Origin: Micromonospora rifamycinica
Lineage (GTDB): Bacteria; Actinomycetota; Actinomycetes; Mycobacteriales; Micromonosporaceae
NCBI RefSeq assembly: GCF_900090265.1
Contig: NZ_LT607752.1
Coordinates: 3,472,001-3,536,000 of the forward strand
Length of the DNA stretch: 64,000 bases
Direction: 5' to 3'
The translations under genes and the position numbers were made by a program. Positions 9,352 to 19,572 of the stretch are shown here, in pieces. Within the stretch, counting starts at the first letter, position 1. The number at the start of each line of letters is the position of its first letter. Below the pieces are notes generated by a model, which worked only from the letters and a program-made list of their open reading frames with translations, was not told where the DNA came from and did not search any database.

Positions 9352-10755
9352 TCATTCGAGTTCGTGCAGCATGAGCTGGCGGGCCGCCTCGGTGATCGAA
9401 CCGGACAGGCTCGGATAGATGGTGATGGTCTGGGCCAGCTCGTTGACGGTGAGGTTGTTCTCGATCGCCATCGTGATCGGCAGGATCAGCTCGCTGGCCT
9501 TGGGGGCCACCACCACCCCGCCGACCACCTGGCCGGTGGACGGGCGGCAGAACAGTTTGACGAACCCGTCCGCCAGGTCGTCCATCTTCGCCCGGGCGTT
9601 GCCGGTCAGCGGCAGCATCACCTGGCGGGCCAGGGTCCGGCCGGAATCCGCCTCGTCCTGGGAGACGCCGACGGTGGCCAGCTCCGGGTCGGTGAACACG
9701 TTCGCGGCCACGGTCCGCAACCGCAGCGGTCGGACCGCCTCGCCGAGAGCGTGCCACATCGCGATCCGGCCCTGCATGGCGGCGACGCTGGCCAGCGGCA
9801 GGACGCCGGTGCAGTCGCCGGCGGCGTAGATGCCGGGGACGTTGGTCCGGGACACCCGGTCGACCGTGACGTAGCCGCCCTTGGCCAGCTCGACGCCGTA
9901 CTCGGCCAGGCCGAGGCCGGCGGTGTTCGGGATCGAGCCGACGGCGATCAGGGCGTGCGAGCCGGTCACCACCCGCCCGTCGGAGAGGACCACCTCCACC
10001 CCGTCGTCGGTACGCCGGACCGCGTCCGCCCGGGAGTTGTTGAGGATGCTCATGCCCCGGCTGCGGAACACCTGCTCGATGGCCATCGCCGCGTCGGCGT
10101 CCTCGTGCGGCATCACCCGGTCCCGGCTGGACACCAGGGTCACCTCGACCCCCATCGCCTGGTAGGCGCTGGCGAACTCGGCACCGGTCACGCCGGACCC
10201 CACCACGATCAGGTGGGTGGGCAGCTCGGGCAGGTCGTAGACCTGCCGCCAGGTGAGGATGCGCTCCCCGTCGGGCAGCGCGGTGGGCAGCTGGCGCGGG
10301 GTGGCGCCGGTGGCGACCAGCACGGTGGACGCGGCGATCGAGTACTCCGCGCCACCGTCGGCCGGGGTGACCACGACCCGGTGGGTGTGACCGAGAGTGT
10401 CCTCGCCGAGCCGGGCGGTGCCCGCGACGAAGGTCACCCCGGCCTTGAGCAGTTTGGCGTGGATGTCGGCGGACTGGGCCAGGGCGAGCCGCTTGACCCG
10501 CTCGTGCACGGCACGGGCGTCGACGGTGACCGCCTCCAGACCGTCGGAGTGGATGCCGAACTCCTCGGTGTCCCGGTAGCCGGTGACCACCTCCGAACTG
10601 GCGATGAAGGTCTTCGACGGGACACAGTCGGAGAGCACGCAGGCACCCCCGGCGCCGTCGGCCTCCACCACGGTGACGTCGGCGTCCAGCTGGGCGGCGA
10701 CCAGGGCCGCCTCGTAGCCGGCCGGCCCCCCGCCGATGATCACGATGCGGCTCAC
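9352..10755 (-). CDS. NAD(P)H-quinone dehydrogenase, pyridine nucleotide-disulfide oxidoreductase family (LpdA-like)
   Basis: A 467-residue flavoprotein. The FAD-binding GGGPAGYEAALVA motif is at the N-terminus, the redox-loop region reads GGACVLSDCVPSKTFIAS, the NAD(P) motif GSGVTGAEFASAY is near residue 185, and YAAGDCTG (FAD ribityl) near residue 300, then a dimerisation domain. The C-terminus ends in MLHELE without the HP-x-x-SE catalytic His-Glu of lipoamide dehydrogenase. That pattern points to the mycobacterial LpdA (Rv3303c) group of quinone reductases rather than a true dihydrolipoamide dehydrogenase. Both cysteines of a C-x4-C pair are present here. GTG start at 10755 is chosen since the FAD motif follows at once and AGAGGG lies upstream. 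Confidence 0.85.
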   Translation of the reverse strand: MSRIVIIGGGPAGYEAALVAAQLDADVTVVEADGAGGACVLSDCVPSKTFIASSEVVTGYRDTEEFGIHSDGLEAVTVDARAVHERVKRLALAQSADIHAKLLKAGVTFVAGTARLGEDTLGHTHRVVVTPADGGAEYSIAASTVLVATGATPRQLPTALPDGERILTWRQVYDLPELPTHLIVVGSGVTGAEFASAYQAMGVEVTLVSSRDRVMPHEDADAAMAIEQVFRSRGMSILNNSRADAVRRTDDGVEVVLSDGRVVTGSHALIAVGSIPNTAGLGLAEYGVELAKGGYVTVDRVSRTNVPGIYAAGDCTGVLPLASVAAMQGRIAMWHALGEAVRPLRLRTVAANVFTDPELATVGVSQDEADSGRTLARQVMLPLTGNARAKMDDLADGFVKLFCRPSTGQVVGGVVVAPKASELILPITMAIENNLTVNELAQTITIYPSLSGSITEAARQLMLHELE

Positions 10756-10861
10756 AGCCCTCGCCCTCTCTCGGTGTTCACAGTGACTTTCTTCTCCCGA
10801 ACCCGTGCGACACGCACCGTCGTATTCTCCCCCACCGGCCCGGCGGGCTATCGTCATCGCC

Positions 10862-11317
10862 GTGCGTCACTACGCGGCCTACGGCTCAAACCTGGACCCC
10901 GCCCGGATGCGTGCCTACTGTCCGCATTCGCCGATGGTGGGTGTCGGCTGGCTGGAGGGGTGGCGGCTGACCTTCGCGGGCGAGGACGTGATCGGCTGGG
11001 AGGGTTCGGTCAGCACCGTGGTCGAATCCCCGGGCGACCGGGTCTTCGTGGCGCTGTACGACATCGACCCGTACGACGCCGCACAGCTCGACGAGCTGGA
11101 GGGTGTCACCGCCGGCACGTACCGCAAGCTCACCGTGCGGGTCTCGACGCTCGACGGGGACGTGACCGCCTGGGTGTACGTCTTCGACGGCTACGAGGGC
11201 GGCCTGCCGACCGCCTGGTACCTGTCGGAGATCGCGAACGCCGCCGAGAAGGCGGGCGCACCCGACGACTACGTCTCCGAGCTGCGGTCCCGCCCCACCG
11301 GCACCGCCTCGGCGTAA
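10862..11317 (+). CDS. Gamma-glutamylcyclotransferase-like protein
   Basis: A 151-residue GGCT-fold protein. The N-terminus HYAAYGSNLDPARM carries the YGSNL nucleotide/substrate-loop motif that defines the family; a glutamate in LDELEGVTAGTY is the likely catalytic acid. GGCT enzymes release 5-oxoproline from gamma-glutamyl peptides; in actinobacteria the natural substrate is not established. The GTG at 10862 is chosen because it puts the YGSNL strand at the usual position; no ribosome binding site is present, which with an upstream TATCGT hints at a leaderless message. It is divergent from the quinone dehydrogenase with a 106-bp spacer. Confidence 0.8.
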   Translation: MRHYAAYGSNLDPARMRAYCPHSPMVGVGWLEGWRLTFAGEDVIGWEGSVSTVVESPGDRVFVALYDIDPYDAAQLDELEGVTAGTYRKLTVRVSTLDGDVTAWVYVFDGYEGGLPTAWYLSEIANAAEKAGAPDDYVSELRSRPTGTASA

Positions 11318-11444
11318 CGCGTATCGCACCCGCCCAGTCTGCTCCCGGGGCCGGTGCCGCCCGACGGCGGCCCCGCCGGGTGTGCCGCGTGACCCACCCA
11401 CCCCATCGTGATCAACCGCGCGGGCGACCGTGATCAGGCAGGGT

Positions 11445-11479
11445 GGGGCGGCCCCGGTCGGGTGGCCCCGGGCCGCCCC
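11445..11479. terminator. Bidirectional hairpin between convergent genes
   Basis: Perfect 10-bp stem (GGGGCGGCCC, 11445-11454; GGGCCGCCCC, 11470-11479) with a 15-base loop, placed between the ends of the GGCT gene and the opposing acetyltransferase gene. Confidence 0.55.
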
Positions 11480-11491
11480 CGGCTGTCGGCG

Positions 11492-12454
11492 TCAGGCGGG
11501 GGCCGCCGGCACGCTCCGCTCGTACACGTCGGTCCAGCGGGTGCCCCGCAGGCCCACGGAGCGGTAGAGGGTGACCGGGGCGGTCGGGTTGGCCAGGTCG
11601 ACGCCGAGCCCGGCATGAGCCCGGCCCTTGCTTGCGTAGACCGCGAACGCCCGCCGCAGCAGCGCCGCCCCCACCCCGCGCCGCCGGTGGGCGGGCAGCA
11701 CCGACAGGGTGCGTACCCAGCCCATGTCCTGTTCCACCGCCTGGTCGGAGGAGTTCAGCGCGCCGGCCGGCTCGCCGTCGACGTCGGCGACGAACCACTC
11801 GTCCCAGACCCGGCCGGCGTCGGTGAGCCGGTCCCGCCAGCCGGCGAAGCCGACCGGCTCGTAGTCCGGGGTGTCCCGGAAGGCGGTGTCGTGGATCCGG
11901 TGGAACAGCCGTAGGTCGGCCTCGTCACCGGCCCGCAGCGGGCGGACCGTCACCCCGGGCGGGGGTGGCGGCTCGGCGGGCAGGTCGGCCAGCGACCGGC
12001 TCATCCGCAGGTACCGCTTGACCCGGGTGAATCCGGCGGCGGTCAGCTCATCGGCCCAGCGGGTCTCCGGGGCGCAGACGGTCGCGCGGACGGTCAGCGC
12101 GGGTAGGCTCCGCTCGGCGGCCCGGGCGGCGATCCGGTGCAGCATCCGGTCGAGCAGCGTGGCGCGCAGCGCCGCCGCCCGGTGCGGGTCGACGAAGACG
12201 TCCAGGGCCTCGCGGCCCACCCCGGTCGGGTTGTCCACCAGCGCCCAGCCGACGACCCGCTGATCGGGATCGGTCAGCAGCCAGGAGTCGCGCCGCGGGT
12301 CGAAGAACGGCGCGGTCAACGCGGCCCGGACGTCGTCGGCGTCGAAGTCGGGATGACCGATGGCGAACGTGTCGGCGGCGTGCACCACGGCGAGCAACGC
12401 GGGCACGTCGTCCAGGGTGGGGCGGCGGGCGGTCCAGCCGGCGGGGAGCGTCAC
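11492..12454 (-). CDS. GNAT family N-acetyltransferase with two GNAT domains
   Basis: A 320-residue protein with two tandem GNAT folds. The C-terminal one (about residues 170-315) has the acetyl-CoA loop VLPAHRRRGVGAALLRRAF, the R-x-x-G-x-G/A signature, and a typical closing VTLYRSVGLRGT. The N-terminal one (about 1-165) has a degraded loop (FVDPHRAAALRATLLDRML), so it is probably structural. Two-domain organisation recalls the mycothiol synthase MshD, but specific identity is not supported by any motif I can see. It may be the last gene of a minus-strand set beginning with the MBL hydrolase. Confidence 0.82.
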   Translation of the reverse strand: MTLPAGWTARRPTLDDVPALLAVVHAADTFAIGHPDFDADDVRAALTAPFFDPRRDSWLLTDPDQRVVGWALVDNPTGVGREALDVFVDPHRAAALRATLLDRMLHRIAARAAERSLPALTVRATVCAPETRWADELTAAGFTRVKRYLRMSRSLADLPAEPPPPPGVTVRPLRAGDEADLRLFHRIHDTAFRDTPDYEPVGFAGWRDRLTDAGRVWDEWFVADVDGEPAGALNSSDQAVEQDMGWVRTLSVLPAHRRRGVGAALLRRAFAVYASKGRAHAGLGVDLANPTAPVTLYRSVGLRGTRWTDVYERSVPAAPA

Positions 12455-12521
12455 GCCGCAGATCCTGGCAGCCCACCGCGCCGTCCGCCGCCGGTTTTCC
12501 GGCCGCCCCCGGCGGGCCGGG

Positions 12522-13289
12522 CTACCCGGCCGGGTCGGGCCGCAGTCCCGACCGGAGGTCGCTGAGCAGCTCGATCAGCTCCCGCCCCTCGGCCGGTCGG
12601 AGCGCCCGGAAGCCGGTCGACGCCAACCGGTCGGTCACCGCCTCGGCCCACAGCCGACGCCGCACCAACGGCCCGACCGCCGGGTAGGGCGGGGACCACC
12701 CGCACGCCGCCGCCCCGTCCTCCCCCGCCGGACCGGCCAGCACCGCCTCCAGCGGTGTCATCCCGGCGGCCCGCACCGCGAGCAGGTACGCCCCGGCGAA
12801 GTACTCCCGCAGCAGCAGGAGCGCGGCGGCCGCGCGGGCGCCGTCGGTGTGTTCCGGCAGCGGCATGGCCCGCCAGGCGGCGAAGAGCGGCATACCTGTC
12901 GCGTCGGCGGCGGCCACCACCCGTTCCAGCAGGGCGGTCAGCCGGGGCGTGCCGGGCAGCCCGTCGAGGTGTGCGGTGCCCCACCGGCAGCACTCGGTCA
13001 GGTTGGCGGTGGCCACCGTCAGCGGCCGGACCACCCGGACAGCGGTGTCCCACCCGTCGGCGACGGCTTCCGGGGCGAGGAAGCCCAGCGCCGCCACCAC
13101 CGTGTCGGCGTGGATGTCGCCCAGCGCGCCGGCCCGCCCGGTGACGTAGAACGCCCACCCGGAGAGGCCCAGTTCCCTGGCCCGTTGCAGGGTCTCCGGG
13201 CTCCTGCTGAACAGTTCCCCCAGCTCCAGCACGGCGGGCTTGCTGCCGGCGGCGACCTGTTCGGGCGTCATCCCGACCACCCGTTGCAC
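12522..13289 (-). CDS. SCO6745-like conserved actinobacterial protein
   Basis: A 255-residue, mostly helical protein with the pattern GWAFYVTGRAGALGDIHADT followed by VVAALGFLAPEAVADGWD, which matches my memory of the SCO6745 family (F-Y-F-x-G-R-A-A-P-L-G and then F-x-P). No catalytic motif, signal peptide or membrane segment is evident. The family has no established function. GTG start at 13289, 13 bases after the preceding gene on this strand, so it is probably cotranscribed with it. Family assignment rests on a short motif only. Confidence 0.6.
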   Translation of the reverse strand: MQRVVGMTPEQVAAGSKPAVLELGELFSRSPETLQRARELGLSGWAFYVTGRAGALGDIHADTVVAALGFLAPEAVADGWDTAVRVVRPLTVATANLTECCRWGTAHLDGLPGTPRLTALLERVVAAADATGMPLFAAWRAMPLPEHTDGARAAAALLLLREYFAGAYLLAVRAAGMTPLEAVLAGPAGEDGAAACGWSPPYPAVGPLVRRRLWAEAVTDRLASTGFRALRPAEGRELIELLSDLRSGLRPDPAG

Positions 13290-13302
13290 GTATCCATCGC
13301 GC

Positions 13303-14283
13303 TCAGTCTGCCTGGCCGCCGCCAGCCGTGGTGTCCTCCCCTTCGGCGTCCAGTGCCTCGATGGCCGCCTCGACCTCTCCGGTGCGGCGGCGGGCCGCGA
13401 CGTGGGTCCGTTCGGCCGCCCGGCGGGCCAGCCGGGCCCGGCTCAGCTCCTGCTCGGCGGCGGCCCGACGACGCTCCAGGTCGGCCAGCTCGCGCTCGAT
13501 CCGGTCGAGCGCGTCGGCACCCGTCCGCTCGGCGGTCGCCGTGCCGTCGCGCTCCCGTTCCGCCTGCCGCTGGGCGGCCCGGGCCGCCGCCAGCTCCCGC
13601 ACCAGGGCGCGACGGCGTCGATCCCGTTCGGCCCGGACGGCCCGCGCCGCCGCCCGCTCGTCGCGAACCCGCCGGGCACCACCCCGGTCGACCTCCCGCC
13701 CGGGTACGCCGACAGCCTCCGCCCCGCCACCGGCCCCCCTCCCGCCACCGCCGGTGGTCTGCGCGCCACCGGTGACCAGGCGTAGTTGCGGGCGGGGGAC
13801 CTCACCGAAACCGGAGTGGTGCACCGCCTTGAGCAGCCGCCCGGCGCGCACCTGCCCGGCGACCCCGGGGTCGGCGAGCGCCGCGTGCAGGGTCGCCTCC
13901 ACCTCGGCCAGGGGCAGCCGGGCGGCCGGCGGCGCGTCGGGACGGTCGGCGGCGAGCCGGCGTACCTCGGTGACCAGGGCGGCGACCAGCGCCCGCCGCT
14001 GCCCGGACAGCTCCCGCAACCGGGCCCCCTCCAGGTCGCGCTGGGCGCCGCGCAGCGCTTCGGCGAGCGGCCCCAGCTCGGCCACCAGCTCGGGACGGTC
14101 CAGGGCGAGCAGGTTCACCAGCCAGGCCGCCACGGTGGGCCGCCTCGACCCGGCCAGTCGGCGGGCGGCGGCGGTGTCCCCGGCCCGGCGGGCCTCGGCG
14201 GCGGCGGCCTCCCGGGCGGCGACGAACCGGGCGGGCGGGGTGCGGTAGAGCTGCCGGGTCAGCTCGGACTCGTCGGCGGCCAC
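13303..14283 (-). CDS. Conserved actinobacterial coiled-coil protein of unknown function
   Basis: A 326-residue protein. The N-terminal 150 residues are helical and hydrophobic-patterned (TVAAWLVNLLALDRPELVAE), as in conserved actinobacterial proteins of this type. A Gly-rich break lies near residue 175, and the C-terminal part (about 190-310) is a long heptad-patterned Arg/Ala/Glu coiled coil (EREL-ADLERRRAAAEQELS). The end is acidic (EALDAEGEDTTAGG). There is no membrane segment and no enzyme motif. The start codon lies 3 bases after the stop of the MBL hydrolase gene, so the two are cotranscribed and probably coupled. Function not recognised. Confidence 0.7.
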   Translation of the reverse strand: MAADESELTRQLYRTPPARFVAAREAAAAEARRAGDTAAARRLAGSRRPTVAAWLVNLLALDRPELVAELGPLAEALRGAQRDLEGARLRELSGQRRALVAALVTEVRRLAADRPDAPPAARLPLAEVEATLHAALADPGVAGQVRAGRLLKAVHHSGFGEVPRPQLRLVTGGAQTTGGGGRGAGGGAEAVGVPGREVDRGGARRVRDERAAARAVRAERDRRRRALVRELAAARAAQRQAERERDGTATAERTGADALDRIERELADLERRRAAAEQELSRARLARRAAERTHVAARRRTGEVEAAIEALDAEGEDTTAGGGQAD

Positions 14284-14286
14284 GGT

Positions 14287-14916
14287 TCACACGTCGATCC
14301 GGGTACCCGGCTCCAGCCGCTGGTAGTCGGTACGGGACAGCGCGGCGTACTGCCGGTCGAGCACGCCGTACCCGTTGTCGTTGAGCATCGCGTCGTGCAG
14401 GGCGTACGCCCGGCGGGGGGCGACCGCCCGGATGAAGTCGACCACCTCGGAGAACTTCGACCAGGGGGCGTGGATCGGGGCGAAGAGCGTGTCCACCTCG
14501 ACGTCCTCGGGGACGTGCAGCGCGTCGCCGGGGTGGTAGACGGTCGCGTCGAACAGGTAGCCGATGTTCTCCACCACCGGGATGTCCGGGTGGATGACGG
14601 CGTGCCGGCCGCCGACGGCGCGTACCGGGACACCGGCGGCGGTGAAGGTGTCACCCGGGGTGACCGGGACCAGTGCCGTCGCCGCGTCGCCGAGCACGCC
14701 GCCGAGCGCGGCGGGTCCGTACACCGGGATGGGGTTCCGGTCCAGCCGCCGGGTCAGCGTGGCCACGTCCAGGTGGTCGGGGTGCTCGTGGGTGACCAGC
14801 ACCGCGTCCGCCCCGTCCAGCGCCGCCGGGTCGCTGAACCCGCCCGGGTCGACGACCAGCACCGCCCCGTCGTGTTCGAGCCGGAGGCAGGAGTGCGCGT
14901 ACTTGGTGAGCCGCAT
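14287..14916 (-). CDS. MBL-fold metal-dependent hydrolase (UlaG-like)
   Basis: A 209-residue metallo-beta-lactamase-fold protein. It opens MRLTKYAHSCLRLEHDG, has the metal-binding motif THEHPDHLD (H-x-H-x-D-H) near residue 60, a further His in VGGRHAVIH, Asp in YHPGDALH and a closing His in YALHDAML. The short length and the H-S-C-x-R-L start are typical of UlaG-like small MBL hydrolases. Substrate unknown. A GAGGAA ribosome site precedes the ATG. It heads the minus-strand set with the coiled-coil protein, the SCO6745-like protein and possibly the acetyltransferase. Confidence 0.88.
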   Translation of the reverse strand: MRLTKYAHSCLRLEHDGAVLVVDPGGFSDPAALDGADAVLVTHEHPDHLDVATLTRRLDRNPIPVYGPAALGGVLGDAATALVPVTPGDTFTAAGVPVRAVGGRHAVIHPDIPVVENIGYLFDATVYHPGDALHVPEDVEVDTLFAPIHAPWSKFSEVVDFIRAVAPRRAYALHDAMLNDNGYGVLDRQYAALSRTDYQRLEPGTRIDV

Positions 14917-15035
14917 CGTGATTCCTCGCTTATCGAATCGTGATGTCCTCAGCGCAGTCTGCCGGAACCGGAGCGGCCCCGTGCCGCGTCCGAACTATCG
15001 CCCGAGTGACCGGGGCGACGACGACGGGAGCGGGG

Positions 15036-16010
15036 ATGACACTGAGGACAGCGACCGGCGGGGCACGCGCGCTCGCCGCGATCGGGTTGGCGGCGCTGCT
15101 GCTGGCCGGCTGCGGGGCAGCCGACCGGAGCAGGGACTCGGCCGACTCCGGCGGGGCCGCGCCGGCCGAGAAGGCGCCGGCGCGGGCGGCACCGGACGGC
15201 GCGGCGGCGTCGGGGCAGGCCGGTGCGGGCGCCCCGGACCTGCGGGTCGACCAGCGGGCGATCATCTACACCGGAACGATGCGGGTGCAGGTGGACGACG
15301 TGGAGGGCGCGGCCCGGCGGGCGGTGGAGGCGGTCACCGCCGCGGGCGGGTTCGTCGGCGGGGACCAGCGCCGCAGTGCCGCCGCCTCCGCCCAGGCGGA
15401 ACTGGAGCTGCGGGTGCCGGCGGCGAAGTTCGCCACGCTCGTCGACGAGCTGGCCGGGTTCGGTCGGCAGCAGCGCCGCGAGATCCGTACCCAGGACGTC
15501 ACCGAGGAGACCGTCGACCTGGACGCCCGGATCACCACCCAGCGTGCCCGGGTGGACAGCGCCCGCCGGCTGCTGGCCCGCGCCGACACGGTGGCCGAGC
15601 TGGTCACCCTGGAGAACGAGGTGACCCGCCGGGAGGCGGACCTGGCCTCGCTGGAGGCGAAGAAGCGTCGGCTGGCCGACCTGACCGCGCTCTCCACGAT
15701 CACGGTGACCTTCGTGGGCCGGGACGCCTCGACGGCCGACGAGGAGGAGGCGGACCGGACCGGCTTCATGGTGGGCCTGCGTGGCGGTTGGACGGTCTTC
15801 CTCGCCTCGATGGGCGTGCTGCTGACCGTGCTCGGCGCGCTGCTGCCCTGGCTGCTGCTCATCGGGGTGCCGGTGACCGCGCTGGTGGTGGTGCTGCGGC
15901 GGCGACGCCGTCGGCGGCAGCCTCCGCCGCCGGTGGGACCGGTCGGCGGAGGCCGCCCGCCGGCTCCTACCGGACCGCCGCCAGTGCCCGCAACGCGGTC
16001 TGCACCATGA
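15036..16010 (+). CDS. DUF4349 domain-containing lipoprotein
   Basis: A 324-residue protein with a lipoprotein signal peptide (hydrophobic AAIGLAALLLAGC; the lipobox cysteine is about residue 25), an Ala/Gly-rich linker, then the DUF4349 domain starting at DLRVDQRAIIYTGTMRVQV. A coiled-coil region with ITTQRARVDSARRLLARADT follows, then a C-terminal transmembrane helix (about 265-290) and a basic Arg/Pro tail. The ATG at 15036 is chosen because GGGAG lies 6 bases upstream and it gives a compact signal peptide; a longer frame exists. Members are anchored on both sides and of unknown role, possibly in envelope function. The 3' end overlaps the convergent amidohydrolase by 44 bp. Confidence 0.82.
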   Translation: MTLRTATGGARALAAIGLAALLLAGCGAADRSRDSADSGGAAPAEKAPARAAPDGAAASGQAGAGAPDLRVDQRAIIYTGTMRVQVDDVEGAARRAVEAVTAAGGFVGGDQRRSAAASAQAELELRVPAAKFATLVDELAGFGRQQRREIRTQDVTEETVDLDARITTQRARVDSARRLLARADTVAELVTLENEVTRREADLASLEAKKRRLADLTALSTITVTFVGRDASTADEEEADRTGFMVGLRGGWTVFLASMGVLLTVLGALLPWLLLIGVPVTALVVVLRRRRRRRQPPPPVGPVGGGRPPAPTGPPPVPATRSAP

Positions 16011-17229
16011 GCCGTACCCCGACCGGGACGGCGCGCTCGTCGACGTCGAAGGACGCCCGGTGCAGGTCGACGCTGGGGCCGTCGGCCCGGCCGACGCCGA
16101 GCCGGGCGAGCGCGCCGGGGACGTGTTCCAGGTACCAGGAGAAGTCCTCGCCGCCCATGCTCTGCGGCGTCTCCGCGATCCCCTCCGGCCCGAGGGCGGC
16201 GGCGGTGGCGGCGGTGAGGACGTCGATGGCGCGGGCGTCGTTGCTGACCGGCGGACGACCGCGCAGGTACTCCAGGTCGACGGTGGCGCCGGTGGGCGCG
16301 ATGACGTCCCTGACGACCTGAGCGACGATCTTGGGAGCCCGCTCCCAGGTGTCGCGGTCCATCACCCGCAGGGTGCCGGCCGCGCTCGCCTCGGACGGGA
16401 TGACGTTGTACCGGGTGCCGGCCGAGGCGTGGCCGAACACCAGCAGCAGGCCGCTGTTGGCCGGCACCCGGCGGACGACCAGGGCCGGAACCTCGGTGAC
16501 CAGCCTGCCGAGCGCGTCGACCAGGTCGACGGTCAGGTGCGGACGGGCGGTGTGCCCACCCGGCCCGGTGAGCCGCACGGTGACGTTGTCGGCCGCCGCG
16601 GTGATCGGGCCGACCCGCAGCCCCACCTTGCCCACCGGCTGGTTGGGGTCGCAGTGCAGGGCGAAGATCTGCACCACGTCCGCCAGGCCGCCGGCCTCGA
16701 TGACCTCCAGCGACCCGCAGGGCAGGATCTCCTCCGCCGGCTGGAAGATCAGCCGGACCCGGCCGTCGAGCTGGCCGGCGTCGGCGAGCTGGGCCAGCAG
16801 CATCCCGACACCGAGCAGCACCGTCGTGTGCACGTCGTGGCCGCAGGCGTGGCAGACCCCGTCCACCGTGGAACGGTAGGAGACGTCCTTCACGTCGGTC
16901 AGCGGCAGCGCGTCGATGTCGGCGCGGAGCGCGACGACCGGGCCGTCGGGGCGGCCGTCGATGTCGCAGATCACCCCGTTGCCCTTGGGGAGCAGTCGGG
17001 GGTGCAGCCCGGCGAGGGTGAGCTCCCGGGCGATCAGCGCCGCGGTCTCGAACTCCTCCCCGGAGAGTTCCGGGTGGGAGTGGAGGTGGCGGCGGGTGGC
17101 GATCAGGCCGGGCACCCGCAGCGCGAGGAGGTGGTCCAGGTCGTGGGGCAGCGGCTGCGACCCGGACGGCGCCTCCGGCCAGGACGACGCCAGCAGGCTG
17201 CCCTCAGGCAGCGTCAACGCACTCGTCAC
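15967..17229 (-). CDS. M20 family amidohydrolase (peptidase M20D, IAA-amino acid hydrolase-like)
   Basis: A 420-residue metallo-amidohydrolase. Seen are RRHLHSHPELSGEE, the metal-binding ACGHDVHTT, RLIFQPAEEILPCGS with the catalytic Glu, LHCDPNQPVGK, the lid domain with GPGGHTARPH, and a final MGGEDFSWYL. These are the dinuclear-metal motifs of M20D enzymes, which cleave N-acyl amino acids such as hippurate or N-acetyl-diaminopimelate; specificity cannot be read. The GTG at 17229 is chosen; the frame stays open 303 bases further but codes for Arg/Ser-rich sequence without family features. The gene ends inside the DUF4349 gene on the other strand. Confidence 0.88.
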   Translation of the reverse strand: MTSALTLPEGSLLASSWPEAPSGSQPLPHDLDHLLALRVPGLIATRRHLHSHPELSGEEFETAALIARELTLAGLHPRLLPKGNGVICDIDGRPDGPVVALRADIDALPLTDVKDVSYRSTVDGVCHACGHDVHTTVLLGVGMLLAQLADAGQLDGRVRLIFQPAEEILPCGSLEVIEAGGLADVVQIFALHCDPNQPVGKVGLRVGPITAAADNVTVRLTGPGGHTARPHLTVDLVDALGRLVTEVPALVVRRVPANSGLLLVFGHASAGTRYNVIPSEASAAGTLRVMDRDTWERAPKIVAQVVRDVIAPTGATVDLEYLRGRPPVSNDARAIDVLTAATAAALGPEGIAETPQSMGGEDFSWYLEHVPGALARLGVGRADGPSVDLHRASFDVDERAVPVGVRLMVQTALRALAAVR

Positions 17230-17758
17230 GTCGAATTCTCGATCACTAGAAATGGATGGATCATCGGGGCGGACAGCAGACAGCCTAGACCTCCGACGGT
17301 GACGCTGCGCAACCTCGTTACGGTAGTGATCAGACCGCGTAGCGTCACGTAAGCCCTGGTGAGAGGGCTCGAATATCTGCGGGACAGCAGGTAGATCGCG
17401 GTCGGACGCCGTCATCTGCCCCCCACCTCCTACAACGCGTAACCGATTGGGCGGTCGCGAAATCGGCGTCGATCCGGGCCGTCGTACCCGAATTGTCGCA
17501 TTGGTCGCCTCGGCTGACCGTCGGTCGGACAACTACCCGACGCCCCTGCGTGAGCGCCCGGTTCCCGACCGTGGCACGACCCCCCTGAGCATGCCCGGAC
17601 GTGCTGTCCGTCCCGATCACCCGTTCGGGTTTACCCACCGGCCCCGGGAGTCACGCCCCGGTGGGCGGGACCACCGCCCACCCGGGCGGCGCCACGACCG
17701 TCGCCGGCGTGGGCTGTCACCGAACGTAGCTCCCCACCGGTGGGCCGGTCGGGTCGGA
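17230..17758. other. 529-bp intergenic stretch without a recognisable gene
   Basis: It lies between the start of the M20 amidohydrolase and the end of the acyl-CoA mutase gene, both on the minus strand. It has lower GC patches (around 17230-17270 and 17430-17460) expected for a promoter of the amidohydrolase. A weak 11-bp inverted repeat (17299-17309 with 17337-17347, one mismatch) is the only structure noted. Open frames through it show no family features. Confidence 0.5.
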
Positions 17759-19342
<1,584 letters not shown>

Positions 19343-19572
19343 CCACGGATGGTAGGACGCGGGGCCGTCGCCGGCGTGGTGAGGGATGCCGCACATCTCG
19401 GTTCGGCATCGGTCGACGGGAGGTGAACGGCCAGGTACACACGGTTCGGCGACGCGGTCGGTACCGTCGGGTAGGACAAAGGTCCGCCGCGTCGGGTTTC
19501 GCATCGGGCGTCGGAACCAGCAAGATAGAGAGGTTGTGTCCCAGCCCCCTCGACTTTCCCGGTGGCTTTTCT

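Noticed and set aside
11408..11440. GTGATCAAC and GTGATCAGG near 11409 and 11430 as further copies of the GATCAAGAG family
   Set aside because: Only the GATCA core is shared; the AAGAG-TTT part that defines the family is missing.
17299..17347. Inverted repeat GTGACGCTGCG / CGTAGCGTCAC as an operator
   Set aside because: One mismatch over 11 bp with a 27-bp spacer is weak in sequence this GC-rich, and it lies far from a good promoter.
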